Source: Platerodrilus igneus (Eukaryota; Arthropoda; Insecta; Coleoptera; Lycidae). From it: a stretch of DNA of 64,000 bases. A model generated the notes under the pieces. The model was not told where the DNA came from. It did not search any database and saw only the letters and a program-made list of their open reading frames with translations. This document shows positions 44,362 to 56,673 of the stretch, piece by piece. Location: positions 8,086,001-8,150,000 of the forward strand of contig JARFIW010001104.1 in NCBI GenBank assembly GCA_036346225.1, given 5' to 3'. Each line of letters starts with the position of its first letter. Positions within the stretch are counted from its first letter, which is position 1. The translations under genes and the position numbers were made by a program.

Positions 44362-44760
44362 CATGCAATATCTAAATCAACAAACATATTAAGCTCTATT
44401 ACTACTAAAACATAAATTACTTTATAAAAATTTTCCCAACTTTAAACTTGTCTAACTTAAGGATTCAAAACACGGACTAAAGAGAATTACAGCTGACATC
44501 AACTATACTCGGAAGTACTTAAGGATCAGAAACATTTTAACATCTTCATCTTCACCATCATCTATCGCAGAATTATCGATACTAAACATTTTCTTTGACT
44601 TAAACATGAAGATACGGATAAATTGGAGGAAGAAATTTAAATACAAAATTATTTTCTACTTTACTTCATGATAACTATTAATAACTGTACTCGTACACTC
44701 TCACTCTACCAATAGTCAAACTGTCGACCTAAACTAAAGTGCTTCACAACGCATAAACTT

Positions 44761-45060
44761 GCTAGAATGACAAGCTCTTCTATGAGCCTCACCTAGACTT
44801 ATAAACAATATTGCTAGAACGGCAGACTCTCCTCTGAGTCTCATCTAGACTGACAAACTAAATAAGCAAAACAAATCACATCATAACTGACCTCAAATAA
44901 TTTCAAGTGACGATGTCGAAACTGCTAAAGCGACAACTTACCACGACCCTCGCAAGGACTGACATAACGCTAAGCGACCAACCCTTCCTGAGTTTCGTCT
45001 AGACTAACATAACGCTACACGATGAACCACAACAAGTCTCGCTTAGATGTAACTCAACTC
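44761..45060. repeat. Irregular ~36-52-bp repeats
   Basis: Blocks beginning gctag/gctaa/gctac and containing versions of ctctgagtctcatctagact start near 44761, 44813, 44933, 44969 and 45014. They are degenerate and unevenly spaced. Confidence 0.45.
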
Positions 45061-45295
45061 AATATACTACGTTGCAACGCGACCATAAAAATTGCTACTC
45101 TAAATAAATCAAACCAAACTAAAACGTGCTCATGCACAAGAGCAATCTCCAAACTATATTTCAACAGTAAAGACTAGTGTACCATTATTCGACCAACTAT
45201 TTTAGCTAATAAGGCTAAAAGATGAACCCACGATCGATGCAATACATCCAAAATCAAACAAACTCGTAATATCCATATCAAATAACTTTACCATT

Positions 45296-46681
45296 TTATC
45301 TAGAAATAGGAATTTCGCTACTCAACTTCTGTTCTTTTACTCTTTGAATTGGACACGACGGACAAGTGATACTAGTCACTCCTTTACGACCACAACCATA
45401 ACAAAATAATCTCTTGAAAGATCTACAAACATTGAAAGTATGACCATCACGTGAACAATTCCAACAAATCAATTTACGCTTAATAAATGAGTTACCTACT
45501 CCACTCATTTCTGTCATTGGGGTGGCAGAATTAAGAACTTGTACTGGGGAATGTGAAGACGGAGGGTATAAACACGACTTGAAGCATTCTGAAATGAACT
45601 AGGGGTTTTGTTTCTAAAATGTGGATTAAAATAATTAAAAGGCTGTTTGTGACTATATGACGTAACTGAAACAGACTTATGTTTACTCAACGAAGCTTCT
45701 TCTAACCTCTTACATAATTTAACTAACGTACTAATATTCTCGATCTCTGTAAGAGCAAGATGCTGAATGAAATATGGCAATAAATTTTCTTGACTATTCT
45801 AACTTTAGTGTGTTCTGCAGGAATAATAGGTAATCGGTTAAATAAACTTTCCATGTTAGCAATGAACAATACAACAGATTCACCGTTCTTCTGTAATCTA
45901 TTCTTGATTTTTTCCCAAATATCGTCTTCAGGATGTGCTGGCAGGAAATCCTCCTTTAGTCTACTAACTAACGAACTCCAATCTGTTAACGAACCACGAA
46001 CGCAACGATACCATAGCAAGGCATCACCGGTAAACAATTCAACTGCAGAATTAAACAATTCCATCTCAGATACCTTTCGAGACTGTGCAATGTCACTGAT
46101 GTTTTCTAAAATTGATATAAGAGAGATGGGTTTCCTGAATATTTTATCGACCAAGATGCTATAGGAACTGACTGTGTGACATATGTAACTGTTGGAACGG
46201 GCACATTAGATGCAGCAACAGAATTTACGTTAATATCTTTACTATTTGAACTTGTATCTTTATTTAATTTCTCATGCAGATCTGCTTCCACAACAAGAAT
46301 AGTAGCCAAACTTTCATTTTAAATAACACCATTTCCTCAAAATTTTCTTTAGGAGCTTTAACCGTTGTATTCTACCTGTAAGATGCACTAATCTTGACCT
46401 TATCCTTTAAAAATTGACTCTGCGGGATCATCCATAAATTCTAACAAAACATTTTTAACGGACTCTATACTAGACTCAATCTCTGCTTTCTCTACTTCGA
46501 AATCTACTTTATAATAAGAAGGATCTATCAAACAACCTGGTTTATCTGCTTCTTTGGCCAACAACCTTGCTAAAATTTTCCTTTTATCTGAAACTGGTCT
46601 TGAATTTTCAATGCCTCTAATGTTCAATTCATATTCTAACTCATTTTTAAGTAAATGTACGATGCTATAAGTTTCTGCCAT
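45296..46681 (-). pseudogene. Gypsy-1 gag, broken
   Basis: The minus strand encodes gag in five pieces: N-terminus MAETYSIVHLLKNELE (46681-46400), a linker with WSIKYSGNP (46309-46106), a capsid-like part with ELFTGDALLWYRCVRG (46154-45723), then 45780-45514, and the nucleocapsid (45517-45296) with CWNCSRDGHTFNVC, a full CX2CX4HX4C knuckle, and CYGCGRKGVTSITC. It aligns in order with the gag of Gypsy-2B. Stops and shifts separate the pieces. Gag packages the element RNA; this copy could not make a full one unless the shifts are assembly errors. Confidence 0.85.
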
Positions 46682-46946
46682 AATTAAATATCGGAATATC
46701 TCTAATGTAACTCAATTATAAAATTGTTGAAGATGAAATCTCAAACGAACGAATGTCCTAACTATATAGAAAACCCACTGTAAACTGTAACAAACTTTAA
46801 CAAAATGAAACAAAACTATTTACTAGAATCAATGCAAACCTCAGTCGGTAGATATAAGTGTGATGAAGATAACTACTAAATATTCCAGCCTATAAGTGAA
46901 GTTATTCAAGCCTCTAAATGAAATTCCAGCCCTAAATGAATTTCCA

Positions 46947-46964
46947 GCCCCACGTTGGGCGCCA
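46947..46964 (-). other. Primer-binding site of Gypsy-1
   Basis: The minus strand reads TGGCGCCCAACGTGGGGC one base after the 5' LTR. This is an 18-base tRNA 3'-end complement of the kind used to start minus-strand synthesis. The tRNA species is not determined. Confidence 0.8.
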
Positions 46965-46965
46965 G

Positions 46966-48752
46966 TGTAATTAAAATAAAATTTTGCAAATTTATCCTGG
47001 TGACTATCAGCTATATACTAAAGCTCTCTATTTTAATCTGATATCACTAGGTCGAGTATTTCTTCTTTAAACTCCAAGCCCAGGGTAATGTCGGATGGAA
47101 AACGGCTATAGACAAAGAAAACTCTTAAGGGTTAAACGGCTAGTAGAGTGTTAGCTCTGGGTAGATCATGAGCATGGGTCATGGGTGGATAACTGACCAA
47201 AAATAGTTTTAATAGGCGCCACCGTATTTTTTAATACAAGTGCCAACAAAAATTTAACTGTGTTTGTATAAGGAAATGCGGAAACCTTATGTTAACACCA
47301 CTATCTTAGCCATAAAATTTGAATTTCACTCTTTATCACACACTTACCAAAACATCAACCACCAGTTGTTAAACAGTTGTCTCAGCTGTACCTGTGAACA
47401 AACAAAACACCACATGGACACCATTTGTGTCCTTAAAAGCATATGCCCAAAAATATAATAAGAGAATTTAAACATCTATGAAATACTAAAGGCATTTATT
47501 TTCTTCTCTCTATCTGTTTTTCTTAAGGAGGATTTGCTCTAGTTTACTTTTCATATTTTAAATATTGAATAATAAAACGACTTTATGAAAAACAAAAGGA
47601 ATTCTATTCATATGGAAATCTGACTATATACATGCGACTGCAAAACATATGTTTACTATCTTGTCATTAATTTTATAAAAAAGAATTTTGTATAATTTAA
47701 CCTTCAGAATAAATACGTATAAATTAATCGTTTCTATAAAATTTAGTTTAAGCAAATATGTCATAATTTATTAGTTCCTAACACAGGATTTTATTTTTAC
47801 TATAATCATAGAAGCGCTTCCTTGACCATTCACAAAAAAATTCGATCGTCAGGACAATAACGACCTTAAAATGTAACTACTCAATTTTAACGGTAATCTA
47901 CTAAAAGAATATACGTGAATTTCAGTATCAATAAAAAGACTTTTACATGACGTGCATGTTTTCAATTAAACAAAATATAAAATTAAACCAAGACTGCGTC
48001 TGGCGTTTAGATTCTGAATATCTCAACACATTGTGTGCTTGTACAAGTGACTGACAACCTAGATATTTATACGTTGTTTTACAAACTTTAAGAAAGTACT
48101 TTATATTTTCTGTTACTCTAATAATTAACGTAGAAAATTTCATAATAATTTACTATAGCTTCAAACACTCACGTGTAGACAAAAGAACTGCAGGTGGAAA
48201 ATCACGACCTCAGCTGTTGTATTTATTTCATTGTATTAGTCATCAGTTAGATTGAAGTGTCAAGGTTCTTTGTAACATCAACCATTTCCATACTGCGTAG
48301 TTAGATAAAAGGACGAAACCATAGCTGTTTACCATTAATTACTGTGACGGAAAATTATTATAATTTACATTGAAAACCGTTGCTGTAAACCTGTCCATAT
48401 GATATTGCATGTATTAAAATGATGTCTATTATCAATCCATTTTCTCAGCTCAAGTTTTCTTCTTCACTCGATTAGATGCCTCGTGTTTCTGACGGGTCAT
48501 CATCTTGACTTTATCTCTCGTCTACAAAAAGCGGCTTCACTCTAGGACGTTGGAGACCAAAGTGCCGGTTATCAACTTGACAGCGCTTGGTAACAAGCTT
48601 TAGAATATATATCTTCTAGAATCCATGTGTTATTATGAACATTATACTTTAATTTTTATTGGCTGAATATTTACGAATTAAATACTTTAAAATTTATTTG
48701 TTTTATTATTAATTTATTAGGCTAGGTGTAACTAGAAAAAAAATACGTTACA
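46966..48752 (-). repeat. Gypsy-1 5' LTR (right)
   Basis: 1787 bases, nearly identical to 41308-43137. By eye about four substitutions, the 54-base deletion and about eight one- or two-base length differences in A or T runs were seen. Confidence 0.9.
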
Positions 48753-48756
48753 ACAG

Positions 48757-49514
48757 GACCAAAAAACAGAGAGAGAAAAAATTCGCTTAAAAACTAAAAG
48801 GAAATTCGTTACGAAAACCAAACAAAAGAAAACAGAAAAAGAAAAAGAAACACCCCAAATTAAAAAAAAAGAACTCTCGTCCGGCTCGGAGGAGCAATAG
48901 TAGAAAAGAGAAAAAGGAAGGGAGGAAGAGAAGACGGGTAATACGCAATCAAGGAGGACTAAAGTGCAACGGCCTCAGCACTGCGGGGTCGTCAACGGAC
49001 GGATGTTTTTCAAAAGAAACAGTACGGTTATCAACCTCAAAAGAAGAAAAGGAACGAGGAAGAAAACCAACAGTGCCAACCAAAACAGAACACAAAGGTC
49101 AAGCCTCAAGCAAACAAAGTGACAACAAGAGAGAACGAGAAGAAGGGAGGAGGAACGCTGGTAAAAAGAAACGGTGTATTACAAACTGTGGTAACCAAAA
49201 ATCGTAACCGAAGAACCAAAGAAAAGAAATGCTAACTAGTCATAAAATCGACTAAATCGTGTTTTCCAAAGAAAGAAAAACGGACTAGACCTACCACAGG
49301 AGCGGATGGACGAAACACAATCGGTATAGGGACCGACAGCAAAGAAGACCAGCAAAAGTATAGGGAAAGAATAGTGGAACGAAAGGAACGAGAAAAAGAA
49401 CCAAAAAAAAAACACCAACAAGTTCAAGTACCAGAACCAACAAAAAAAACCTAAGAATCGTACAAAAGAAAATAAAACAGGATCCCAGTGTAGTTATGTA
49501 TAAGTATGCGTGTG

Positions 49515-49554
<40 letters not shown>

Positions 49555-49661
49555 GTTGATGTATGAGTAGGTGAGTGTATGTGTGTGTGTGTGCGCATGT
49601 GCGTGTATATGAACGGTGTGTATATGTAGTGTGCGTGAATAAAGTGTATGTGTTGGACCGC
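48757..49661. other. T-poor Gypsy-2A internal region and TG microsatellite
   Basis: 48757-49480 is strikingly poor in T on the + strand (runs of a, g and c), with two start-less open frames rich in Lys, Arg and Glu (about 48871-49206 and 49297-49456). They look like composition effects. A (TG)n run occupies 49517-49552, followed by looser tgtgtg sequence. Confidence 0.5.
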
Positions 49662-49731
49662 TGTAGTCGCCTCTTACGACAGGCAGGTCGTACTATGGGG
49701 CTGTTCTATTCCCGGATCCACACGGGTGCCA
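49662..49731. other. Conserved box also seen at window start
   Basis: gtagtcgcctcttacgacag, gcagg and then ctattcccggatccacacgg. A diverged version lies at about 508-566 in the RTE leader. Similar boxes are frequent near insect retroelements. Its role here is unknown. Confidence 0.45.
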
Positions 49732-49738
49732 GAATTTA

Positions 49739-51031
49739 TGCTACGTACCTAGACATAGCGAAAGAATAGTAAATATCAAGCTAACTTTCAAACCCAGAGA
49801 GTGGGGGGATTCTAAATGCCCAAAAAAAAACAAAAAAACACTTCGCCCACGATTATCTATTAACACATATAAATAAATAAAGGATTATGTACAAACATGC
49901 AAAGAGAAAATAAATTAAGTGTTATTATTTCAAAGCAAACAATTATATTGTACGGACAATTTAGGAATTTAGATACGAAGTGCGCATCTCGTATTTCACA
50001 CAAAATAAAATTAATCAGTAGTACATAAACCTGCGACAGCTTTTGTCAAGCGTTTTTAAAATTTCACCTAATACCTTTTGTAAAATAACTAATTAGTAGG
50101 AAAGAATTAACGTGTAAGAGCTTTTGTCAGACATCTTTTAAATCGTACCTAGTACCGTTTGTAAAATAAACCAATCAGTATAAAAGAATAAACGTGTGTC
50201 TGTCCAACATTTTTAACAATGGTACATCACACCTGTAGAGCGATAATATCGATTCGCAGCAACAAACAATAGTTCTACAATGTCACGTTTCTGGTCACGT
50301 AACTACACCAAACGTTGATACGGAATATGCTATTGACACACACAAAAGAAAACGAGTTGCATACCTGTAGGTGTCCGGATACTTAACTTGCATCCGTCGG
50401 GGGTGAGTCAACACAGAAACGCCGCGGTATTTAAGAACAATTCACCCTGCCATCGTAACTACAGCAGCGGTCCACAGACAAAAGCATCTGGTCCACGGCA
50501 ACGACCAGGTGGGCCTATACAAAGAAAAAACCCATTTGACCTCCAGCTAAAAAAAAGCTAAAAAGATAATCTGATTAGAATGGGTGCGCGCGGGGAACTT
50601 ATCAATACACGCAAGACACCTCCTAGTTGTCGAACAGAAAAAAAACAAACGTGCATTGCTTTTGAAATACGGTGACGAATAATGTAGAAAATATTTCGAG
50701 GAACAAGCTGCAGAATCAAATTCAACAATGGTTCAAATAACACGAATTCGAACTGCAAATCTTCGCTTATTGAAGCGCGAACTGGAAAATCCGGGTTTTA
50801 TCGGATAGTGCGCGACCTTATTTCAACAAGTCTTTACATTGGAACAATAGAGAAAATCATAACACGGTCGTAATGTATACCAAGATAACGGGTACTTAAA
50901 ACAGGATATAAACTATTTAATTGTAGCATAAACTTGTCGTTTCAAAACAACTAGATTTAAGTTGAGGAATTTATTCGAGCGGGTATTGAATTAACCAGGA
51001 AAATTTTAAAAACAAAATTGGAACGTAACAA
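49739..51031 (-). repeat. Gypsy-2A right LTR
   Basis: It starts TGCTACGTACCTAGAC and aligns patchily with 59132 on (cgcccacgattatctatt, aatcagta, attgtagcataaact, gaattta). It contains two to three copies of an ~85-base unit (aatcagt...aagaat.aacgtg, about 50010-50200). The end at gtaaca is chosen for TG...CA and the aagt duplication. Confidence 0.65.
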
Positions 51032-51035
51032 AGTG

Positions 51036-54000
51036 ATTTCATATCTAGTATTGACGATATTTGCAATTCTATTACGCGTCCAAAAACTTGTAAATATATC
51101 CTGTGTTATGCGTTTAATGTTAGTAAACAATAAAAGTTCATATTCATATTTTAACTTGTAAATAAATGTTATCTCTGTTGCTACGCTGCATTAACAAGGT
51201 GATTCCAGACAATTAGAACACCAGGTGTGAAACTAATAAATCCCAAAATTTTTTGCACTTTTAATTATATTTGCAGACTTTCAATCAATTCGGAATTTTT
51301 TACAAATTCAATCAAGCTCAAAATATTATTATAGAAACGTATTACTTCAAAGCTTTTGATGGTAAAATCAAACAATGATAATACTAAAAACAATGATTCA
51401 AATTCATACTTAAAACTGTTTGTTTAGAAATTTTACAAATAGCACTTTAAGCTAACCTGTGCTGCTTGATAAGGTGCTTCAAATCTGTTAATCTTACTGT
51501 TATAATTATATGTACCCTGTAACGCGTTGGCGTTATGTTAAATAAAAATCGGATGCAAAACGAGGAAAATTATTGATGTACCCTGTATAATTCTGATTTC
51601 ATGAATAGTGGTGTTCATCAAACATTCAATAAATTTTTTGTTTTAAAAAAGGTAATAAACTTAAATCACAAAAACATAGCTATATTTCTATGTAATACAT
51701 ATTGGAACGTAACTCAATTATTTTGAAACTACAAAAGGGTAAACATAATAATTAAAAGAGTAAATTTTCACAGCGCAGTCGTGCCATTTTAAGAAAGCTT
51801 TTAAAATAAAGAAGTATATAGAACCGTCGAATTATTAATAAGCATTCTCCATGCCGTTATTATTCCAAATATAGAAGAGTTCTTTACAAACTATAGTAAA
51901 ATAAAGTAGAATTAATATTACATAGTTACAATAAAAAGTAAACCCCAGACCATATCATAAGCATATTCATATAATGTAGTAATTAGTTAAAAACACAGAT
52001 TTGATCGACGAAACTCACCAATATCAAGTTACAGAAAATTAATCATACCATTGTAGTTATCTGTACTATGTCTTTAAGTCAATTCTCATTAGTTAATAAT
52101 TATTGCAAATATTAGAGTGTATATTTCTATATTCGAGAGTATTTTTGAACAGCACGATAACCACTTCCAGGTTTCCGAACGCACTCCGTGAAGTCAGAAT
52201 TTGGGGTTTTAGGGGCAATCGATGTTTGTTTACAGGTTTTTAAGGGGGACTTTTTTTCACATTTCAAACATGGAAGGTCGAAAAAGCTTTACTGGCGATT
52301 TTATTCAAGGTAATGTTTTTAATTATATGCTATTTCGAAGTTATCTGATTGCATTGGAGCTTGATTAATTATTTAATGTTAGTTGGTTGTATTTTAAGAT
52401 AATAATTGAATTAATCACAAAGTTATGTATATTTTTTTGTAAATTTAATGCCACGATGTGTTTAATTTTTAAAAGGACACGTTTTAGTCGATGCCATCAT
52501 AATGAATAATTATTAACTTTTGCTTACAAGATTTAATATATTTAATTAACATGCATTTATATAACGATTTAGCGCCTGAATCTGGGCTTGTATTGTTTCT
52601 GTAGAATTTGGTGTGTATTTGTTTCAAGCATATTTTATATTTTATTTTCAATGTTTTAATTATTTGTTATGATTATGTAAATGTTTATTTCAGTTTTAGC
52701 CGTGCGTTTATAACTGCATAATTCATGTCTCATTTTACCACCTAACCATATGTTAGTTTGAAGTGTCTAACGTATTATAACATGCAATTATATCGGTAAC
52801 TAATATTGAGATTTATTTATTCTTGTTATAATGTGATTATAGCGAACCTCTGCAATGACCCCGTATTAACGCGTTTGCATTATGACTATGTAGGAGATGG
52901 TCGATTCAATTTGTACCCTCTGTTTGGTACTATCATAGCATATGTTCATGTTTATCTTCATGTTTGTTTATAAATATTTGTTTTTGTCAATGTATTTGTA
53001 GTAATGTTAATGCAACGATAGAATGTAAGTTAGCCATTGTGAACCATATTGCCAAACGGGCTAGAAACTGTTAATGGAATTTACGATATACGTTTATGTT
53101 TGAGCCTTTGTTGAATTTACTAAGATTTTATGGCCGTGCGTGGTGGAACATTGGAAGTCAAGGTCTTTATCTTCCCGGTGTTCTTCCTCTTCAACTTTAG
53201 GCAGATAGTAATGGCTCAGCCGTCTCTGTTCCTTCTAAAAAAGATTAGTTAGACTACACTAACATTTCTTCAGTCTCATATGTGGAATGTCTGAACAACA
53301 GTTGATATCCCGTAATATTAAAAATGCACAGGGTGCTTGTTTGCGGCCCCATCCTTGGAGAGGCGTATTTAAGCAGTTAGAAGCGCAGGGTTGTTAAGGT
53401 TTTATCTGCCGATACTCTTTCCTCAGCGCTAACTCAGGGAGTTCGGCACTGTTTGTTCTTGTAATTCATGTTTAATTGATGTTAACTTAATTTTGAGGTT
53501 ATCATATAATAATTAAAATAGGTTTGTCAACTATTGTAGTTTTATTTCAAACCTTCCCGCCTTAACACCATCTCAGTGTGTATATTTGGGTTAAGTTACG
53601 GTCACACAACGTAGGTGTCACTAGCTACAGTCATATACGACTAGATCACGAAGCCAGGTATTGCCAAGAGAGGGCATTCGTTCGTCCGCAGGTAAATTAG
53701 AGTACAGATTTGTAGCTAGGACCAGGTTACATTACACCACTCAATGCAAAGTAAAAATGTTTTTAATGTATCTATCAGACTATTGGAATAATAAAATAGC
53801 CGCTGGCACGTAACCTTTACATTATGAAACCATATGCATTCACGCCTGATTCACGCGGAAAAAGAATGCCATACAATGACACAACCCCCACCACATGTAT
53901 GATGAGTAAGAAAAAAGGACGAACGCTAGACGGTGGGCGAAGAACCATAAATTAGTTTTTCGCAAGCCATGCGCAAAAATACATGTGCGGATAGTCGTTG

Positions 54001-54944
54001 TAAGGTTATGAATTAAGAAACGGACGTTAATCTGTTGAAATCCCGCAGATTTTTGACCAAACTCAAAAGCACTTAGAAGTGGGACGGATTGGTTCCAACG
54101 CACTCGAGTTTGAAAATAAAAAACCCCAATAGCGTATTAACTTAATCCTGGCATATGGAATTATTTATCTTCATTAAGACGTAACTTTAAGTTGTTGCTA
54201 ATTAGAAAGTGCTTTCATTGATTGTTGGTGGCATTTATACATGACGCTTGTTCAATTAAATATTGATAAAATTATACAACGTCAACCAGTATAGTATAGT
54301 ATAGTACTAAGTTATTATAGGTATAAAACCTGGACATTGCAAGTTTTTAATTGAAAATCTGAGACGTGTTTAAATAGTTGAATCATCAAGATTATGGTTA
54401 ATTAAATATGAACTGATTTACGCTATTTCACAAGTTGGTGGGAGTATTTGTTTATGGGAATATTATTATGTTGCTGATATTTAAATTGATTTAGATAATT
54501 TTAACATCTGTATGAATACCTGTTTACATAGGAAACATGAGTTAATGCTGTACTAAAATAGATTTAGGTGACGCACTAAGTTGAAATTTGTTGTTTTATT
54601 TGTTTAAACATACAGGTAGTGTTTTGTAACAGCACTCCGTTTCACCAAAAGAACAACGTAATCATAATCCCTACAAATACTAATCATCCAAGTAGGTGTC
54701 CATAAATTTGTCAGTGTTGAGAACCTTTCAAAGTAAGTGTTATTAGTAACGTAGCTTGAAATTCTACCTAGGTAAATTTAAAAATTTTCAAACTGTTTTT
54801 ATTTTCTTTTAATGTTTGTATAGGGACCCATTACCACGTCACTGTAGTTAGCCAGTGCGTTCTCTATTTGTTATGGAATTCTCACCCCTTTTGGGCAATT
54901 CCAAATGTAATAATTTAACCTTCATTCACCCATAACAACATATA
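51036..54944. other. Mostly intergenic, no gene recognised
   Basis: AT-rich sequence, possibly host. One potential short exon is at 52270. 53140-53720 is less AT-rich and may hold an old LTR or promoter, but no boundary was found. The frame at 53840-54103 (minus) matches nothing recognised. Confidence 0.4.
52270..52309 (+). other. Possible short first coding exon
   Basis: ATG opens MEGRKSFTGDFIQ and the frame runs into a good splice donor (caag|gtaatg at 52310). An acceptor-like tttgtttacag ends about 40 bases upstream. If real, the gene continues beyond a long intron. This could easily be chance. Confidence 0.2.
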
Positions 54945-54946
54945 TA

Positions 54947-55300
54947 CGAGAGGTGCTCAATATATATCGGTAACTGACAACACTAGTGTTGCTAGGTGGG
55001 GGTCTGACGTTTCTAACCTAAACTTTGACATTTTTGACAGTATACATACTTATAACATTTTGCCACTTGGACACTGTTTGTTTTGTTTTGATTAAGTTGA
55101 AAATTTCGTCTCGGCCAAAAAATGAAATTAACTCGTGAACATCTTCGTGCGATGATTTTTTACCGTTTCCGACGTGGATTATCTCCACACAGTGCCTGAA
55201 TAAACTTACTTCGACTTTTGGGGAAGAAGCTTCAACTAAAACCACTGGTGAAGTGACTTTAATCATGGTCGTAGTTCACTAGCGGAAAAATTTAAAGAAG
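54947..55300 (+). pseudogene. mariner 5' end and transposase N-terminus, decayed
   Basis: A mariner-like terminus (TA then cgagaggtgctcaa) starts at 54947. The transposase ATG is at 55122 with MKLTREHLRAMIFYRF then RGLS. After a stop and shift it continues as ECLNKLTSTFGEEASTKTT, the helix-turn-helix region of Mos1-like transposases. The catalytic part is absent. This is a different mariner lineage from that at 12907. Confidence 0.75.
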
Positions 55301-55339
55301 TGTAGAAGTGTTTTAAATACTCGTTATAATCTCATAAAA

Positions 55340-55553
55340 ATGCCAAATTCTACGAATTCTGAAATGGGTAAGCTGCGTTTCATCTATGGTCTTGCGAATG
55401 GAAATGCAAGAGAAGCCAGACGTCTGTCTGTAGATGGTGTGCTATCCTAATACAATGATACCTGATCAACAAATATTTCGAACAATCATAGGCGTCTTGT
55501 AGAAACTAGAACTCTTAATAAGGATACCAAGGATGCAGGTAGACCCTTATATT
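55340..55553 (+). pseudogene. DUF4817 domain fragment of a transposase
   Basis: From ATG 55340 the frame carries EMGKLRFIYGLANGNAREAR, a hallmark of the DUF4817 N-terminal domain of insect Tc3-like transposases. After a stop it continues as NHRRLVETRTLNKDTKDAGR. The catalytic domain is missing; a decayed catalytic piece of this kind lies at 23606-24197. Confidence 0.7.
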
Positions 55554-55594
55554 TGATTTTCGAATGCTTCACACGAAGGTACTACATTGGCCAG
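55554..55594 (-). mobile_element. SINE 3'-end fragment
   Basis: tgattttcgaatgcttcaca and cgaaggtactacattggcca align with the reversed 3' end of the SINE at 56674. Only about 40 bases remain. Confidence 0.5.
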
Positions 55595-55789
55595 TTAGAA
55601 AAACAGAAACACAAAAAGACACGAGCACAATTACAGAAAAAGAAAAGGAAATAAATACATAATGATCACATCACATAGCACATAAATAAAGCAAGATGAC
55701 TTAGACCTTACCGGACACTAAACGAAGCCCAAATTAGAATAAATGATCCACCAAACATAAAAAACACCAAACTCTTTTGAAGCAACTTA

Positions 55790-56195
55790 TGGTCAAATCA
55801 AGTTCATCTCAACCAATGTCTACAATAGATTCAAACAAAAACAAATAAATTCAACACGTGAAAAAATTATCCAAACCATCAATTAACCAAACAACTGGAA
55901 AGCACCTGGAAACGACAACATGGTAAACTTTTGGCTAAAAAAATTTAGAGCAACACATTCAAAGCCAGCAATATTATTCAACAAATATAATATCATATAC
56001 ACTCATAATAGAATCAAGTATCTCAAACCAAAAGATGCAACAGACACAGAAGACCCAGCAAAATACTGCCCAAGAACATGTTTATTAACAATATACAAAT
56101 CCTAACAGCCGTAATAACACAAGAACTAGTCAAACATGCAACACAAAACAAAATAATATGCAAAGAGTGCGAAAACGCCATAAAAGAATAAGCCA
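55790..56195 (+). pseudogene. LINE RT fragment, R4/Dong-like
   Basis: The + frames show NNWKAPGNDNMVNFWLKK, then DAEDP-type DTEDPAKYCPRTCLLTIYK, then a shift and ITQELVKHATQNKIICKE. The motif pattern (WKAPGxDxxxxxWLKK, DPxxYRPITCLxTxYK, EQKG) is that of R4/Dong-clade LINE reverse transcriptases. The catalytic FADD region is not present. There are several stops; the clade assignment is by motif only. Confidence 0.6.
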
Positions 56196-56655
56196 CTTGG
56201 AAATAGGACCTTGTCTTGGCTTGTATTATATATTTCGGCACAAGGGTACTCCAAATTAAACTTCTTTTGTGTGTCTTAACATTTTCTTCCAGTAATTCCA
56301 GTATCCAACTCGTGTAGATAACAAGTAGAATACCAGCACGTGCCGACAAACAACCAATCCTACGTTCTTTTTGGCAGCATAATTTTATCTATAAATACAG
56401 CAACAGCGCTTCCACATTCACTGAATCACCGACCACCGGAAGCCGAGGCCGACTTTCTTAAAACACATAATAGTACTGCTACGTACAATGACGTAACTGG
56501 AAGAAAACGTAAATATACCAGTATATCAAGGGTAACCACGGACTCTGGGAGAGTGATGGGAAGAGAGACGAAACCTAGGAGGAACATTTCGAGTTGTTGG
56601 CCAGGCTGCAGAAAAATAAAGAATACTTATGCAAAGAAATGTTCAAAGGACGTAA
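56196..56655. other. No gene firmly recognised
   Basis: The + frame 56340-56670 includes RKRKYTSISRVTTDSGR and a Cys pair (SSCWPGCRK), weakly reminiscent of Cys-rich N-termini of some insect transposon proteins. The minus strand may hold the decayed continuation of Gypsy-2B pol. Neither is secure. Confidence 0.3.
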
Positions 56656-56673
56656 TTGGTGCCAACCAGGACC

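Larger units (their letters stand above)
43150..45295 (-). other. Gypsy-1 internal region without pol
   Basis: Where protease, RT, RNase H and integrase should lie, no coding frame or motif is found on either strand. The + strand is rich in ct/ca words (for example 43780-44200). Two local repeats are listed separately. A minus frame at about 44640-44480 gives only a short acidic peptide. The region may derive from non-element DNA captured by the LTRs. Confidence 0.6.
41308..48752 (-). mobile_element. Gypsy-1: LTR retrotransposon with gag remnant but no pol
   Basis: LTRs lie at 41308-43137 and 46966-48752, each reading TGTAAT...GTTACA, and the 4-bp TSD acag is at 41304-41307 and 48753-48756. 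A primer-binding site next to the right LTR and a polypurine tract next to the left LTR set the orientation as minus. The internal 3.8 kb has a broken gag (45296-46681) and 2.1 kb without any protease, RT or integrase motif. The LTRs differ by only a few substitutions, a 54-base indel and homopolymer-length changes, so insertion is recent. It is best read as non-autonomous. Confidence 0.9.
41034..51031 (-). mobile_element. Gypsy-2A: old LTR element interrupted by Gypsy-1
   Basis: The left LTR piece starts TGCTACGTACC at 41034. The right LTR starts with the same sequence at 49739 and is taken to end GTAACA at 51031. Candidate TSD is aagt at 41030-41033 and 51032-51035. Orientation is minus, by comparison with the related copy at 56924-60441 whose gag reads minus. 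The left LTR keeps only about 250 bases. The remaining internal DNA is 41286-41307 plus 48757-49738, with no recognised gag or pol. Boundaries rest on one short TSD. Confidence 0.6.

Noticed and set aside
48871..49206. Basic 112-codon open frame as a gene
   Set aside because: No start codon, low T content explains the lack of stops, and no recognisable domain. Kept only as a low-interest finding.
53140..53720. LTR or promoter of a host gene
   Set aside because: Composition differs from the flanks, but no terminal repeat, TSD, primer site or coding start could be identified.
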